This document shows, piece by piece, positions 1 through 13,942 of a stretch of 64,000 bases of DNA. The DNA comes from Polyodon spathula (taxonomy: Eukaryota; Chordata; Actinopteri; Acipenseriformes; Polyodontidae), in contig NC_054539.1 in the NCBI RefSeq assembly GCF_017654505.1, positions 66,735,256 to 66,799,255 on the forward strand, written 5' to 3'. The notes beneath the pieces were generated by a model that worked only from the letters and a program-made list of their open reading frames with translations, was not told the origin of the DNA and did not search any database. The stretch's first letter is position 1; each line of letters starts with the position of its first letter. A program made the translations under genes and the position numbers.

Positions 1-2524
1 ATACCATCATACCTGGACACATTTAAAAGTTATGGCAGGAACTGTCGAGATGAATTTATAAATGTTCAGCATCAGATCACATAACTGCGCAGAGGGTGGG
101 TCCAGTGGCAGCAGGCAGGCAGACCGAAGAACGGACAGCGGGAGCAACGGCAACAAAACAAATTTTAACCTCAAAGTCTCTTTAAGAGGGACCCAAATCT
201 TTTGAGAAAAGCTGCAAGTTTAAAAGATATTTAAGAAACTATTTATTTTCAAAATGGGATAGGGAAACAACGTAGTTCAGGGAGAAGGAACAGCGATCAT
301 AATGGCGAGTTTTGAATACATTTGAATACTTACTTTTGGTTTTTTTCATTGCATTAATTAATCACTGGTGCCCGATTCAGATTAATTCAATATCTCATGT
401 ACACTCCGGTTTCCCAAAAGTTGAACATCAACATAAATCTCGTCGGTCATGTTTATTGCAATAAATTCCAATGTCTGCCGTTTTTGTGTTTAAATTCTAG
501 GTGTATGGATATCTGCCAGTGATTTGCCTGTTTTTGAAAAAAAGTGCTGACCATGGTGATATGCTGTAATATCAACACCCCCATGCAACCTATTTTGACC
601 AATCAGGATAGAGTATTTAAAATACCCATTTTATAAACTCAAATATTACACTTTTGTTTCTTTGAAGTCCACCGACGTCTGCACCTTTACATTCACATTT
701 AGAAGTTTTTGTACAAAACCTTTCATTAGTCTCTGTATAATGCAGTTTCCATCAATAAATGTAACACAGGAAACATTTATAAGGCCGGAAAAGAGTTAAA
801 TGTGACTATTGTACTGTACCAAGCTTTGCTAGGTGTAGGCTTATGCACAATATATGTGCTGTATGAAACCGAAACATTATGCTGGATTGTGTAGTTCTAA
901 AAGTTGTTACAGGAATGATGATCAGTATTTGTACTGAGAATCGATGCACATTCCTAGCCTGCATATTACAGCCTTATGCAATGTTTAATATCAAAGCAAC
1001 ATTCACAAAAGCTATACAAATATAAAACAATAATAGAAGGATATTATCCACCACAATGTCGTTCTTACATTTCTTGAATTTGTATTAATGGAAAATTCTC
1101 CTAAGCACCGCTTGCTGTCTTATTTATTCATGTATTTATTTATGTATTTATTCAGGTACTTGTCAGGAAAGTGAGATTATTTTTTTTGGCAGCTCCCTGT
1201 AGGTATAACCTTTCATAGTGATAACCTAGGTCTATTCCATCACAAGACATGCTCCCACTATACAAGCTGTGAAGCCCATCACATACTGTGCTCTCTCCTT
1301 GATTTATTTGTTTTCGTATCTGCCAGTTGTTCCCACATACTGCAAGGTGGTTGAGTTAGCCAGTACAGGAAGGCTTGCTTTTATTGTGACCTCAGCCACT
1401 GAACACCCTTGAAAGAAATGTGATTTTTTTTTTTATTATTTGAGTGAATGAGACGGATGAGATCCTACTAAGGTTCAAAAGGAACAATAACCCTTTTAGA
1501 ATATTGTACTGATTGTATATTGTAGTTGTGAAGCAGCGGTTCGGGCAGGCAGCTTTCGTGAACCTTTCAAATAATCTTCAAAAAAACGTTAACAGCAATT
1601 GAAATCTCAAGCAAACTCCCCTGAATTCTTAATATACAACAAAGCTCAGGCTAGACAGAGAGTTCCCTGGCAACTACCCTTTAACAGACAGCCACAAATA
1701 ATCACACCAGGAAATATAACCCTTTTGTCCCACCTGAGGCGATGCAGCATGACTGTTCAGTTCTGAAGGTGGAGGACTTCCTTGCTGGCGATCATCTGGC
1801 ACAGGTTACAGTTGCTATCGTAGTATGTTGTAACATTCAAACTTTACCGTGTTTCAATAGAAATTTGAATTAGGAAGTGGCCTGCTGCTGAATCTTTTAC
1901 AAAAATGTGTTTGACTCTGGGGAAATGCACAAATGAAATATACTGATTTCAGGTCCACCTTTAATTTAACAATATAATTTGTGTCAGTCTGCAAAAAACG
2001 TAATTATACAGGAGAGTCAATGTGCACTGCATCTTAAAAAAACAGCACCTGCAGAAGAAAATGCACTCAATGATCGCCTTACTTAATGGTTGCCATCTTT
2101 TTATTGCATGAAGGTGTCTTGTGGTATTTGTGGGCTTTTTGGAGATCCTGTAACACTTGCAGTCCAAGCTGCTATCTTCACCTTGCAGACAAGTGACAGG
2201 TGATGATAGGCATTTCTGATTTCGTGCCCAACCCTGTATAATATATGCTGTCAGTATGATTTTAGCAACTTTGATTATATTTTTAATTAAGTGCTTCCAG
2301 AAATGGAGGCAGGGAGGGACAAATCACTTTGTATGCTGGTGGCCACTAGTTTTCAAAACTTGTTGGCCAAGTTAACTTTTATGGTGGCCAACATTTTAAA
2401 ATGGAAACAATGTGAGGAGACATGCATATTTTGCACACACATTGCTTTTGCATGCTTTGTTTTCATGTATTTTTTTTTTTATTCTTATATTTAAATTATG
2501 GGAGGGAGACTATATACAATCAAT
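1..2524. other. AT-rich non-coding stretch, no gene recognised
   Basis: I see no coding exon, RNA gene or classifiable transposon here. The longest reading frames are under 70 codons, AT-rich and without known motifs. Short T-runs occur near 1425 and 2470. It could be intergenic or intronic; nothing in the sequence decides between them. Confidence 0.5.
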
Positions 2525-2527
2525 GTA

Positions 2528-2735
2528 CCAGAGAACTAACTCCATAAAATTCCAGGGAACTATAGTCTGTGCATAAAATGCCAGGGAACTACAGTATATA
2601 CATTAAATGCCAGGGAACGATATACTGTGTGCATAAAAGGCCAGTGAGTGAGGTATATACATACAATGCCAGGAAATAGAACTATCTTAATCAAATGCCA
2701 GGGAAGACAACTATAAAAATTCCAGGGACGTGAAC
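2528..2735. repeat. Degenerate minisatellite, about 29-bp unit, 8 copies
   Basis: The core CCAGGGAAC or a close variant recurs at 2528, 2552, 2581, 2610, 2641, 2669, 2698 and 2722, a spacing of 24 to 31 bp. Between cores there is an AT-rich spacer with ATAAAATG-like text. The copies differ from one another, so the array is old or not being homogenised. Confidence 0.75.
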
Positions 2736-4127
2736 ACTTTATTTTACTGTCCTAGACAAGCTGGCTAAAATACTAATACTGTTAGCACCTCCTCCTCTTC
2801 TTCTGTTAATCTCATCTTCATGGAGTTGGCAGATAGATTTGACTGTCGCTTCAGTTTCTTTGACATTGTATTTAGGGTAATTAAGAGATAGTTTGATATT
2901 CCGAACTGCAGACAACGCAGAATGAATTTGGAATGATAATTTCCACTGTTCTACCCTAACTTGACTGGCTGGTGTGTGTTACTATGGAAACAAGAAAAGG
3001 GGCCTGGTTCCATGAAAGGATCTGCACTGCAAAATCAACAGGGTTGTATAGATTCTGACCATTAAGCAGAAAGCTTTTATTATAAAACCAAAGTTCTGTT
3101 GTATATTCTGTAAATACATAGTCGCCATCATTGTGACTTTATGGTAAAATCTAATGGCCATATTAAAATTCAAAGTCGCATTTGGCGATTGGGTGACCTG
3201 ATTTCAACAACCTAAATGGTGGTAAAAAAAAAAGCCAAGTGACTCTTTAACTGCATCTGCTAAGGTTATAGTGGGTAATAATGGTTAAGGCAACGATTTT
3301 GGCTCTGTGATTTTTACTACATCTCGCGGACAAGTTGCGGAAAAAAAACAAAACATGAATTCACGGAAAGGCCACCCAATAATGTAGCTTTAGCTACATT
3401 AACATACAGAAGAACTTTTAACTAGTACACCAAAACCAAGAATATAAAGACTATTGCTTTTGACTGCTGACAAGCTTAAATGTTACTTTAGAGTACAAAA
3501 CTTAGTTACAGGTCCTTTCACACCAACGTAACATTTATTTTTTATTTGTTTTTATAATATTGTACGATGCAGACTTTGACACCGACCACGTAGAAAAAAA
3601 CAGTGCGTCTGAAGTAAACTGTTCCCATTTCTCTGTGCGCGTCCACCGTAAATGTACACACACACGCGGACGCACACGCACTTACTCACACAAATCAAAA
3701 TGAGCATGTCAAATAGTTGTTTTTATTACCGTGTTCAAAATCAAAAGGTATATATGTTTTCTTCAATAATAAGAACAAGACGTTTAAAGTGGTTGTTTTA
3801 CAAAGCACTGCCCCTTTAAAAATAAAAACAAACAAAAAACTGTTGAAGTGTCAAATCACACAAGCAGGCAAACCGTGTCCAGGAAAACGGGGCATCACAA
3901 CGATCTGAAAAAAGACTACAAAACAAACAAACCTCTTGTTTTATATACAGTTGCAGGAAATAATAATAAAACAAGATGTTCAACGACAGTGTGAAGAATT
4001 TTGTTTAGCAATGTTTAGTTTTATAGAAAGTGAGTATTTATTTTCAACAGACTGTTACCACAACGAAACTACAATGTTGAGGCAACTTTGTAGCAAATTA
4101 ATTTTGTTAGCTGGGTACTTAAAACCC
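2736..4127. other. Non-coding stretch, no gene recognised
   Basis: AT-rich sequence with short imperfect CA and ACGC runs near 3655-3685. The reading frames at 3717-3908 and 3936-4136 have no recognisable motif and look like chance openings in lysine/asparagine-rich AT DNA. Confidence 0.45.
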
Positions 4128-4310
4128 CAAAAGTAATGACTAAAGCTAAGGTTTGCAATTTTAGGAAGGCAAACTATGAAGGAATGAAACAGAGACTAAC
4201 ATAAGTAGATTGGAGTACAATAGAGAAAACACCCACGGAAAAAGGATGGGTATTTTTTAAAAATGGAGTACTAGAGGCGAAAAACAATTGCATCCCAAAA
4301 GTAGCATAAA
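4128..4310 (+). mobile_element. CR1 LINE fragment (end of endonuclease region)
   Basis: The stretch from the AAAGTAATGACTAAAGC text onward matches, with few changes, the segment at 15,890-16,045 of the longer CR1 copy. It covers the end of the endonuclease domain and the linker before reverse transcriptase. It lacks the rest of the element on both sides and has several stops. This is a third, very short copy of the same family in the window. Confidence 0.8.
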
Positions 4311-7300
4311 ACACATGTGAAGATTTGAGACTATCATTAGGTTAAATAAAATCATCTGAAACAGGATCAGTTGTCAAAAGTGTTTATTTTATTTATTTAT
4401 ATTTTTTGATTCCCTATGGTTGTTTTTGTTTTGAGAAGTGACCTTGACAGGAATTCAAGGCTAGGATGGCTTCCTCATCCTTGCTATAGCGATGCCCCCA
4501 TTCCCTGAAATTAACAGTTACATTTCTCAGTGAAACCAGATTGCTCAGGTCAATTCCAGGTGAGTCACTTGGTTTTGTAATTTATATCAGAAATTAATTG
4601 GATTGATTATTTTATTTTATAGTAATTTTTAATGTACAGAATTCCACTATGGTGTCAAATTAAGAGCAAAATGTAACTAATGAATAAGGGCTTACTGTTG
4701 TAACTATTAACTGCGAAGTCTGGAGGGAAATTAGAAATATGACCCAATTGTGTTAATAGGTCAGGAGTGTATCAGCACTCATGCATATCAGTTAAAATAA
4801 GGAATGGATGTGTTTTACTAACCACAAGGAATAAAGTGACATTTTAGGATTGTACGGGGTTGCTGTTACAGATAAATATTGTGGTGTATATTGTACCCAT
4901 ATTCTCAATGAAGTAAATAACGAATTGTGCTTGCTTACTGCTTACTGGGCAAAACAGTTGCATGATGTGGGGAATCTGCTTTATGACATCATAGTATTAA
5001 TTCCATCAGTGTAATGTCATTGTCATTGGGCTGGTTTCAAACAAAACCCTGGCACTGTTATCTCCGTGGAGAGCTATGGCAACATGACATCACGGCTGTG
5101 TTTGACCTTTTTACAATGTATCTAACAGAAGCAAATATGGAGTCAAATTCAGAATGGACATTCTATCCCAAATTTGGCCTTCTTGTAACCTGTCATCTTG
5201 AGAAAAAGTGCACCATCAATAGAGTTGCCGTACATAACTCAACGTCCACATTTGAGCGAACTGTACCAATGATGGCAGGGAGGAAACAGCAGGGTGAGTG
5301 TTGGAAGTTCAGAGTGCTTTAATATCTTGTCAATGATGTTAATTAAATACATATGTAATGTAAAAGTCAAATCTGTATTTAGATCCCCCTGTTTTAAATA
5401 CATGTTTGCATGTAACAGAATAAAAAAAAAAAATGAAGACAATAATACATAATAAACCTTTTTACCTTATTGCATAAATGTTTTGTTTTTTTTACACATA
5501 ATCCTGTAAACTAAAACATCTTTTTAATAATAGTCAGCCACGGTTTGTCAATTCTTTTTTCAGCCTTCCCAGAAATAATACTGCACAAGTTCAGCGCTGT
5601 TGTTGCTAAAACCACTGTAATCTGGGATGCTTTCCAAATTGCTAGCAGTAGCTCAGCGGCTAGCACATTTTCCTTAGACACCTGAACCACACTATTAGTA
5701 TTTAATCGAAATGTATTACTCCTACAATAGTAGTGCAGAGTCCTTGCTTTTGCATTTTGTTTATTAATTAAAACAAATATTATCCATGCAAAACATTGTA
5801 TCAGTGACAGAGATTAATCAACACTATAAGAGGTTAAGATATGCCTTATAGTGCAGAATGTTCCTCATAATTTAAAGCCATGTACTAGTGCTGACTTCAG
5901 TTAAACTGAAGATGCAATTCTCTACACTAATGTTAGATAGTTATTTGTAAGTGGTTTGACAACATTTCAATATTTAATTGTTATTTTATATTGTATTCTG
6001 ACTGGCACCACTATACTGCACAAACCTCCGAATGACTGAACAGACGATATACAGATTTTTAAGCAAGGTTTGATAGCTTACCATACTGGTATAACACTTG
6101 GTAAAGGATTTTTCCATGAATCACTACGAGCTTCAGACCAAAAATATATGTATTCATCATGCAAACAATACAGGTACTGTACCATTACATCCAATGATTT
6201 TTTTTCACATTACTGCAGTAGCATCTTCATTTTTGTAACCCCATTTCAATAATATGATGGACTTGAGAGTTGATTATCCTGAAATAGGGCTGTGATGTTT
6301 GCTAAACGGTTAATAGATTTCTTCATAGTAACTATAAAATTAACAACATTTGTCGATTCGTTAGTAAACAAATTGGTAGTGGAGAAGAGAGCATTCGAAA
6401 AGCATTTTTTACCATAGACACAGAATTTTCAAATTCCAAGGGGATGCCTTAGTTAGTCATCGACCTCCACCCTGTGGCCATTAAATTCAGATGCAATCAT
6501 AAATGTAAATATCACTGCTGCATTATTAATAAAAAAAGAGAATATGCCTTTAAAAATGCATCTGTTGAACATCATAAATTAAATAGTTTTTTTCTATAAA
6601 ACAAAACAAAAGTAATGTGATTAAGATTTATTGTTTCTTAGTTAAATGCAGTATTTATATAAAAAATTGAAATGTTTACTTTTATTAATAAATTGTCATC
6701 AAACATATGCAATTGATTTAATAATATAACAGACTTGAATGCTAACACCAACATTTCAAACAGATACATTTTTTTCTGTAACTGAAAAATGTACAATTTA
6801 AGATGACGCTTCAAAGAGCACAAAATAATTTATTTTAAAATAAATAATGTGCTAACCATTAAGGAGAAAGCAAAAAGTCACCATAGCGCAATTCCGTTCC
6901 AAATGGAAAACTACAGAGAAAATGCCTATTTACTGCAGTACTATTTCTGCCCCTTGATAAAGTGAAAATAGTAACGTCTACGTTTATAAAATAAGTGAAT
7001 GTTTTACTTTTTAGCAGCTACAATAGTTCTGATTGCGAACTGTGTTGGTATGTACTGAATAATGTATTTGCATTATGCAGGAACATTTAATTGTAGCCAT
7101 TTTAATAGATTGATTTCATTTAATTTCACGTTTTTAACGTGGTAGATCATTAATCACCTTTATCACTGAGCACCTGCTTAATTTTTGTTTTTACATTTAA
7201 CTATATTAGCATGTGTTGCTAATATAAAAGCTTAGATTTTTTAAAACATCAACTCAATGCTCATTTCTCGGCCCTCATGTCCTTTATTTGTAAGACCTCT

Positions 7301-8430
7301 GTCTCCAATTCACATGTCAAAAATCAGGAATTGAGTGGTGTCATGCAACTCATGTTCCTGCTTTAGAAATTTTCATTAAAAAAAAAAAAAAAACAATTGG
7401 TGGAAATAGATTGGAAAATGTGGCAATTCAAATAATACCTGTGGCTCTTTGAATGAACTCAATGAGTCGTTCAATAAATAGAATCTACCTTAACCAAATT
7501 TGATTAAAATTACAAGTTGTAAAGAAACCATTTATGTCATATTCCTCCCTATGCTAATTCATCACATGTTAATAGCTTCTGCCCATGTGCTATCTCTGTC
7601 ACAAACCTCAGTTACAGGAATTCATGTAATGCATTATACCTCTGTCAAATTATGACAAAAATGCAGTCTGATGCTTCCATAGCTCCCATTCTTGTTCTAA
7701 TGACACTGAAAAAGGTAGGCATGCCCCTAAAAGTGAATTTTATTATGATACAGAACCATGAAATTGTATTTTCTCATGAATATATTTCATTTCTTGGGTC
7801 CTTTAATTATAAAACATAATTTCAGAACGTTAATGATTGTTTGTCCAAGGTAAATAGTAATCTGTGGATGGCTGTATTACTATTGGAGTTTTGATGGTTA
7901 GTCTTTTTTTCTGGGATGTGACTTATTTCCAGAGCAAAATGTAGTAGTTATCACGCAAACAACACTCTAAATATGAGACAGATGTGCACAACCCTTACTA
8001 GATGGCTATCCAAAAAGACACATTCTCCAAAAAGACAAATCTGTATTTTAATCCTGCAGATGTTTTTCACTTATTAACATTTCAGAATACAATAAATTTA
8101 CACCCACTGCCCTTTGATTGACACCATTGAAGGAAAACATATTTTATATGAGATCCCGATGTCCTGTAAAAGATTCAGAGGGCCTCGGAGAAAAATGATC
8201 TGGGATAAAAAGAAATGGACAATTTACAGCAAATTTCACTGATGTCCATAAAAATTCTAAGACCACCTGTTTATGTGGTGATTTTTAGTCCCATGCGAAT
8301 TGGGTTTATGATACCTTTCTGGATAGTCTTCACTTCTTTTTTTTTTTTACCTTCCTTTTTTCTTGAATTTTGCTCACACTAGACAATTTTACAGTTAGTT
8401 AAGAATGATATATGATTATATTATCACAGA
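4311..8430. other. AT-rich non-coding stretch, no gene recognised
   Basis: No supported exon or RNA gene. A short piece at about 5645-5700 (TAGCTCAGCGGCTAGCA) resembles the A-box half of a tRNA-type SINE, but I could not find the rest of one. The stretch at 7560-7700 is unusually free of simple repeats and may be constrained. Poly-A occurs near 7380-7393. Open frames here are short and have no known domain. Confidence 0.4.
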
Positions 8431-8960
8431 GCATTGAAGAAGCTGTAACAGTAACCATGATTGGACTCTCCCGTGCTGTTCTGGTAATGAATCATATTTC
8501 TGCCCACTTGTAAAGGTTATTTTATTTCAAGATGTCATCTAAGTAACTACCAGTTGGTGCAGCACTCTCTCCAGTTGCTGGGAGTAAGTCTGTATGTTCA
8601 AGTTACCTGTTATCAGCTGTTACTGGCTGGGATGATCAATTAAGTTTCTAATTGATCATATACAAACCAAAGCTCTGATTTCAGCCTGTGTGTGACTTAA
8701 CCAAGAATGTGAGTGAGTCAAATGAATTTCGTGATTAAATAAATTACTCCATTAGCTTTTAGATTAGAAATTATTAGCTATCTTACAAGATTGATGCGGT
8801 TGGGGGCTTTCATTAACACAGTCTGTAGTTAGATTTTGCTGAGTTGCAAATGTCATCTGCTAATAAAGTTAATAAGTTGACCTTTCATTTGCCTTATCAG
8901 CCGAGAATGTACATCAAACGGATTTTCTTTAATTCAGCAGGAGGTTAATAGGGGGCTCAC
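8430..8960. promoter_or_regulatory. Candidate conserved non-coding element
   Basis: This stretch has balanced composition without microsatellites, and dense motifs of the kind seen in developmental enhancers: TAATTG/CAATTA homeodomain-type cores, TTATCAGC, and TGACCTTTCA resembling a nuclear-receptor half-site. It contains a perfect inverted repeat, TGATCAATTA (8633-8642) and TAATTGATCA (8649-8658), with a 6-bp loop. No reading frame explains it. The call is an inference from texture only; cross-species conservation cannot be tested here. Confidence 0.3.
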
Positions 8961-10270
8961 ACGTCTAAAAACAAAAAGGAATTAGAAATCTTAGCCATGG
9001 AAAACTACATGAATACTTCCAATACACACCAGGCACGTACAAGATCAGGATATCCTTAAGAGAAAATAGGAATTACTTCTGTAAACAAATTCTGCACTTA
9101 ATTCATACAGTAGTCCGGGATTGTCAGGTTTATATCCCTGCCATGTATTTTAGATTTTTCATGAATTGCCTGTAACTGAGGGTAGCCCTTATCCATTTAC
9201 TGTATTCAGTTAGTTATACAGTATTTTATAATATACATTCACTTATTCAGACACGTAAAATGTGTTTTTTTTATTACCATTATGGCTGTGCTTTATTTTG
9301 ATTATTACAATATTTGATAACTGGAATAGAACAGTGGAAGTCTGGAATTCATTGTTAATAGGAGAGATCTCGTTATAACCACTCTTTGGGTTTTTTGTAC
9401 AGCACTATATGGATTTTATTTTAAAATCCCAACCCAATCTTTAAAAGGTTTAACATTTGATCTGTCTCGATCTGGTATCTGCTGCAACAGATAATGTAAG
9501 ACTAGAAAGCCTTTTAGCATCTCACACATGAATAATCCAAACACATGCCATTATTCATGCCACAAATCTATCTAACTTTGTCATCTTCCCATTTTTTCAC
9601 CTGTAGGTTCCCCTTGGGGGAAGTATTGGTTGCTTTCTAGCCTTTGAGACCGATCGGTTTGGTCTCACCTCCGCAAGCCAAGGGGAATCTCTAAGCCACA
9701 AAAAACATCTCTCCTATTATCAATTCCAGAGGTTTCTTCCTCCTCACAGCCCTCGCTCATGTCCAGTGAATGTGTCTTGGGGACTAGAAAAAAGTCCATC
9801 ACTCCTTTATGTTTCTCCCAATGATAATGATGTTCTTTGTAACTTACCACAAAATAATACAAGATGGTTTTTAATCAAGGTATTTTAATCAGGGTAAAAT
9901 CTACTTTTGTTTCAAATTTATACTATTGATTGATGAAAACAAATCATATTGTCATAATGACTTTCACTTTGAATTCAGTTTACACAAGGAAGGGTTCCAG
10001 AAACCCAGTATGTCATGTGGTGATATAATTTCTAACAATCACATTAAAAAAAAATCTTTCTAATCACATATCCGGGGCATAAATAAGCTAAAATATAAAA
10101 CTGGTCACTTTTTTCTTTGAAGGATTTCTCATTCAGGATGGAGAATGCGCAATGTGGAGGATTTAAATTGCAATTGAACAGACAAATTATTGATGGATGA
10201 TAAAAATGGATTCTGACAGCTATCCACAATGCTGGCTGACTAGCGAATACACGATGACATCATGTAGTCT
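8961..10270. other. Non-coding stretch with one stem-loop
   Basis: No gene recognised. It holds a nested inverted repeat: TTCCCCTTGG at 9608-9617 pairs with CCAAGGGGAA at 9678-9687, and inside it GAGACC (9646-9651) pairs with GGTCTC (9661-9666). The rest is AT-rich. Confidence 0.45.
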
Positions 10271-10274
10271 TGAC

Positions 10275-10540
10275 CTCTCCAGCCTGCCATGCACCCTGCA
10301 AAACTAAATACGAACCGCTCGGCAATTAGGTAAAGAAAATAACCCTACTCGTTGGTAGGAGGAAACCTTAGGGAATCCATAGCCTTTCTCCAGGCTCTAA
10401 AGACGGCCGTCTCCCTATTTGATCTCGCCGTGCGTGACTGAGAGGCCAAACAAAAGAAGCTTTATTGTGCTTCGTTATGTCGTGCTGATTAGTGAGCGGA
10501 TTCTCCTTCCACAAATACAACCACGTTTTATAGGACATCG
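10275..10540 (+). repeat. Unclassified dispersed repeat, copy 1 of 3
   Basis: From CTCTCCAGCCTGCC to GCGGATTCTCCTTCC this segment is collinear with 18,478-18,644 and with 51,490-51,790. Shared landmarks in order are the CTCTCCAGCC start, a CAGGTAAG-like or AGGTAAAG site, a CTCCAGGC(T/G)CTAA block, and GGCCAAACAAAAGAAGC or its relic. It lacks the upstream part present in the 51-kb copy. No transposon hallmark (terminal repeats, poly-A tail, target duplication) was found. Confidence 0.65.
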
Positions 10541-12335
10541 CTGCATTTGCATCTATGTTTTAATCCACACCTACACTACCTCCTGCAATCGTGCTTGTTT
10601 TTTTGTTTTTTTTTTCTTATTGAACTTACTATATGAAGCTTAACAGCCTTCCACTGAATCTGTTTTCTGAAAGCACCACCATTTTCCTGTGGAATGTCAC
10701 ATTGCTTCACGCAGCAATGTAATATGAAACAGAAAAAAATGCAATGTGGTTAAAGTTACTTTAAATTTAAACAGAAGCTCAAAGCAGTGTCAGAAGATAA
10801 ATTCTCAGAAGTGTTGTGGGTTATTAGCCTAAAGGAAAAGATGTATTTGTTGACGCGCCAAGGATTACCGAATATCGACCCTAATATAAAATATGTTCTG
10901 TTCCATTCAAAGTAAACTAGAGTTTATTTGAACTGCTTCAGAAGCAGCTATCATTTAAAGAGGGGAATTGTGAATGCTTGTGGCATTCCAGCAGCACTGC
11001 AGACATTACCTTATCTTGCATGAACAGGCTCCTGCTAAGTGTTACTGTTGTTTTCCTATATGCTGCTTTTCATTGCATTTGCCGTTGTGACTAGTTAAAC
11101 TAAATGTGTCTTAGAGTCAGAGCAAATTTGTGTGTCTTTTCTGAACCAAGTGCAATACTTTGCCCTCTGAGAATTCATTACAAATCTGAACAAAATATCA
11201 ACATTGGCCAGCAAGTCCCCACTGTCTTGTAGTAACCAAAATTAATTCTTCCATTGCCTTGAAAGAGGAAGTCCGATAATGCTGTATACAGGAACACATT
11301 TTCTTATGGTAATGAGCCAGTAATATCTACAATTTACAAGGGGATCCAGGTGCCACTGTGCGATAAGGAATTCTGAAAAATAAGTCCATATAACATAAAG
11401 TCTTCTTGATTCCTGAATGATGTGCAATGCCAAACTGTTGCAGACATAAGATAAACTATGATTCCTGTTATTGGTACATGAAACAAGTCCAGGTTAAATA
11501 TGTATTAAACAAAGGGAAAATGAAAGGATCTAGGCCATATATCATTCCTCAACACCTTTTTATTAATATATGACTATATGTTTTAGGATCAAATACACTA
11601 GTATTTTGGACAAAGTAAAGTATTTATTATAGTGCAAAGTAGTTTTACAATATTGTAAGTTTGCCAGTGAGAGTGGTCCTTAAATATTTAGAAGCTGCCA
11701 ACAAAGATATACCTTTATTCTGACTTTACTCAATAAAGCTGTTTACAGTGTAATAAATATTATATTTAACGCCAGATTGTAAAAAGGAGGAAAAAGGTAT
11801 GATCATAAAGGCCACTTTTAAGAAACACATTTTTTTTCAAATAAAGGTTTTTAAAAATAGGATTACAAAATGTAATGTATTTTAGTATGGTTAAGATTCA
11901 ATTTGTTGTAATTTGCATTTAAAACATTTCCCTAAAACATCAAGGTACACTTTGAAATGTGTGTCGTCAGCCACCTGCTTCTTTTCATTATGCAGGCCTG
12001 CCATGTCGGAGGACCATGCAGCTCTGGGCTGCTATATGAAAGCCAGGGTGTAGCATTTTTTTTTTCTTATATTACTGTATTTTTTTTTTAAATCTATCGC
12101 TGAAGCATGCTTAGCAATCTAATTCAATATTGCTTTGTTTTGTAATGTTATATATGTGTGAAAATATGTCTTTGTATACTGAGAATCTCCATTGTAAGTA
12201 TGAAAATCTGTAGGGTGTATCCACAATTGATTCGTCTTCAAGTAATATCGACTAATGACTAAATGTTGATCTGAAAATGGTAGCTAATATTTTGTCAAAG
12301 CATTAACATTCTGTGAAATGAAGATGTTTATGGGA
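10541..12335. other. AT-rich non-coding stretch, no gene recognised
   Basis: No supported exon or element. Runs of T occur near 10,590 and 12,055-12,085. Short open frames lack known motifs. Confidence 0.45.
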
Positions 12336-12458
<123 letters not shown>

Positions 12459-12579
12459 CAATATAATACTGTAGTGAGTGTTTTTTTTTTCATTTATCAA
12501 TGTCTTAAATTACAGATTTATAATGCATGGCAAAAATTGTATAGCCAGAATTATTCAGAATTAAAAGTGTCCTGTAATG

Positions 12580-13942
12580 CAGTGCCGTAGGCATTTTATG
12601 GCCCATGGTAGACAATCATGTCTGTGTCCCGTCCCATTTTCTTTTTGGGTATATTTGATTAACTTACTATTATTTCCAAACCTCTCCTTTAACATGTTTG
12701 AAGGGAACAAGATATTACTTAAACAGAAATGAACTTAAAGGTTAGATTTCCTGCCTCTACGATTATATTCAGTCCAATCAGTAATAGTGGGTTTATTTTA
12801 CGTATGGTAAATTTTTGTTAGTCAGGGCTGGAGTTTAGTTTTTGACTACACAATAAAAGCTAAGGCAGAGATTAAGCTATGTGATTAGTAACTTGATTAG
12901 TAAGTGCATGCATTTGTGGAATTGTTAGCAGTGTCACTGCCTAAAACAATAAAAACTACAGTACAATTCTTTCAGCAGCCACATTAACCCTTACAAAATC
13001 TTTTAATATCTCTATAGCATCCTTGTATATATAACTTTTAAGTAACTTCATATGTGGTGTTTTCTCATACTCATTGATTGGTACTGTAAAAAAGCATGGA
13101 TTGAAAATAATCTTAACACAAACATGGATACTGCAATGACTTAATAGCATGAAGCATATTTGGAAAGACACAAAATCGCTTTTCCATTGATACAGTTAGC
13201 AAAAACAAAAATCTTCCGTTTTCCCTAAAGATCCAAAACGATGTAGAATTTGGCAAGAATTTGTTTTCAATTTTATTCTAATAAATAGAGATACCACATT
13301 CTTGTAGTTCAGGATGGTGAATTTTAAGGACTGTTTATTTGCATTTTCTTATTAATTTCTTGTTTGTTGTCTATCTTATTTTGCAGAAATGCTTGCCTTT
13401 AACAAATGAGAGCACTCTGTTTTAGTATGTAAACAAATACCACTATTTTAGGATTTTATAGTGCTCTGAAATATAGTCTACTTAGGTTTAAACAGGTCCG
13501 CGAAATGTCAGCGAAATCCACATTTTATTCCATAGCCTAACCGCGAAAAATACATAAATTTACCACGATTTAAATAGACCCCTATTGATAGTAGTGCTGG
13601 TCCTGAAGGCTGCAGAGGCAAGTAAATAAATAAGCTATCCTGCACACCGCAGGGAAGTAAACGACAAAGATATGCCATAATAACGAACTGGCGAAGCCGT
13701 GTTGTTGGATTGCATAGAGCCATGTTCGTGATCATTAAGACCGTTGCTAAGGAAGTGACCCATTCATTTTCTAGTGCAGAGGCACATGCAATCTTCAGAC
13801 TATGCTAGGGGGGCGCTGACAAGTGAAAACATTGTGAACTGCAAAACAAAATTATTAGTTGAGTGGCAATGCATTTCAGTCATTTTCCTGCCCCTCGCGG
13901 CTTTGCGCCCGGGGTGGCTGCCCCACTCTTGTTACGGCTCTG
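12580..13942. mobile_element. hAT-type DNA transposon, non-autonomous, copy A
   Basis: The element starts CAGTGCCGTAGGC and ends GTTACGGCTCTG, whose reverse complement is CAGAGCCGTAAC, so the termini are imperfect inverted repeats. It is flanked by a perfect 8-bp direct repeat, CTGTAATG, at 12,572-12,579 and 13,943-13,950. Eight-bp target duplications and CAG-starting termini are typical of hAT. Its right 215 bp (13,728-13,942) is the inverted relative of the left end of the next element (14,056-14,275). No transposase frame is visible in this 1.36-kb copy. The central part may contain unrelated insertions. Confidence 0.75.

Noticed and set aside
5645..5700. tRNA gene or SINE
   Set aside because: There is an A-box-like TAGCTCAGCGGCTAGCA but no B box, no cloverleaf and no SINE body.
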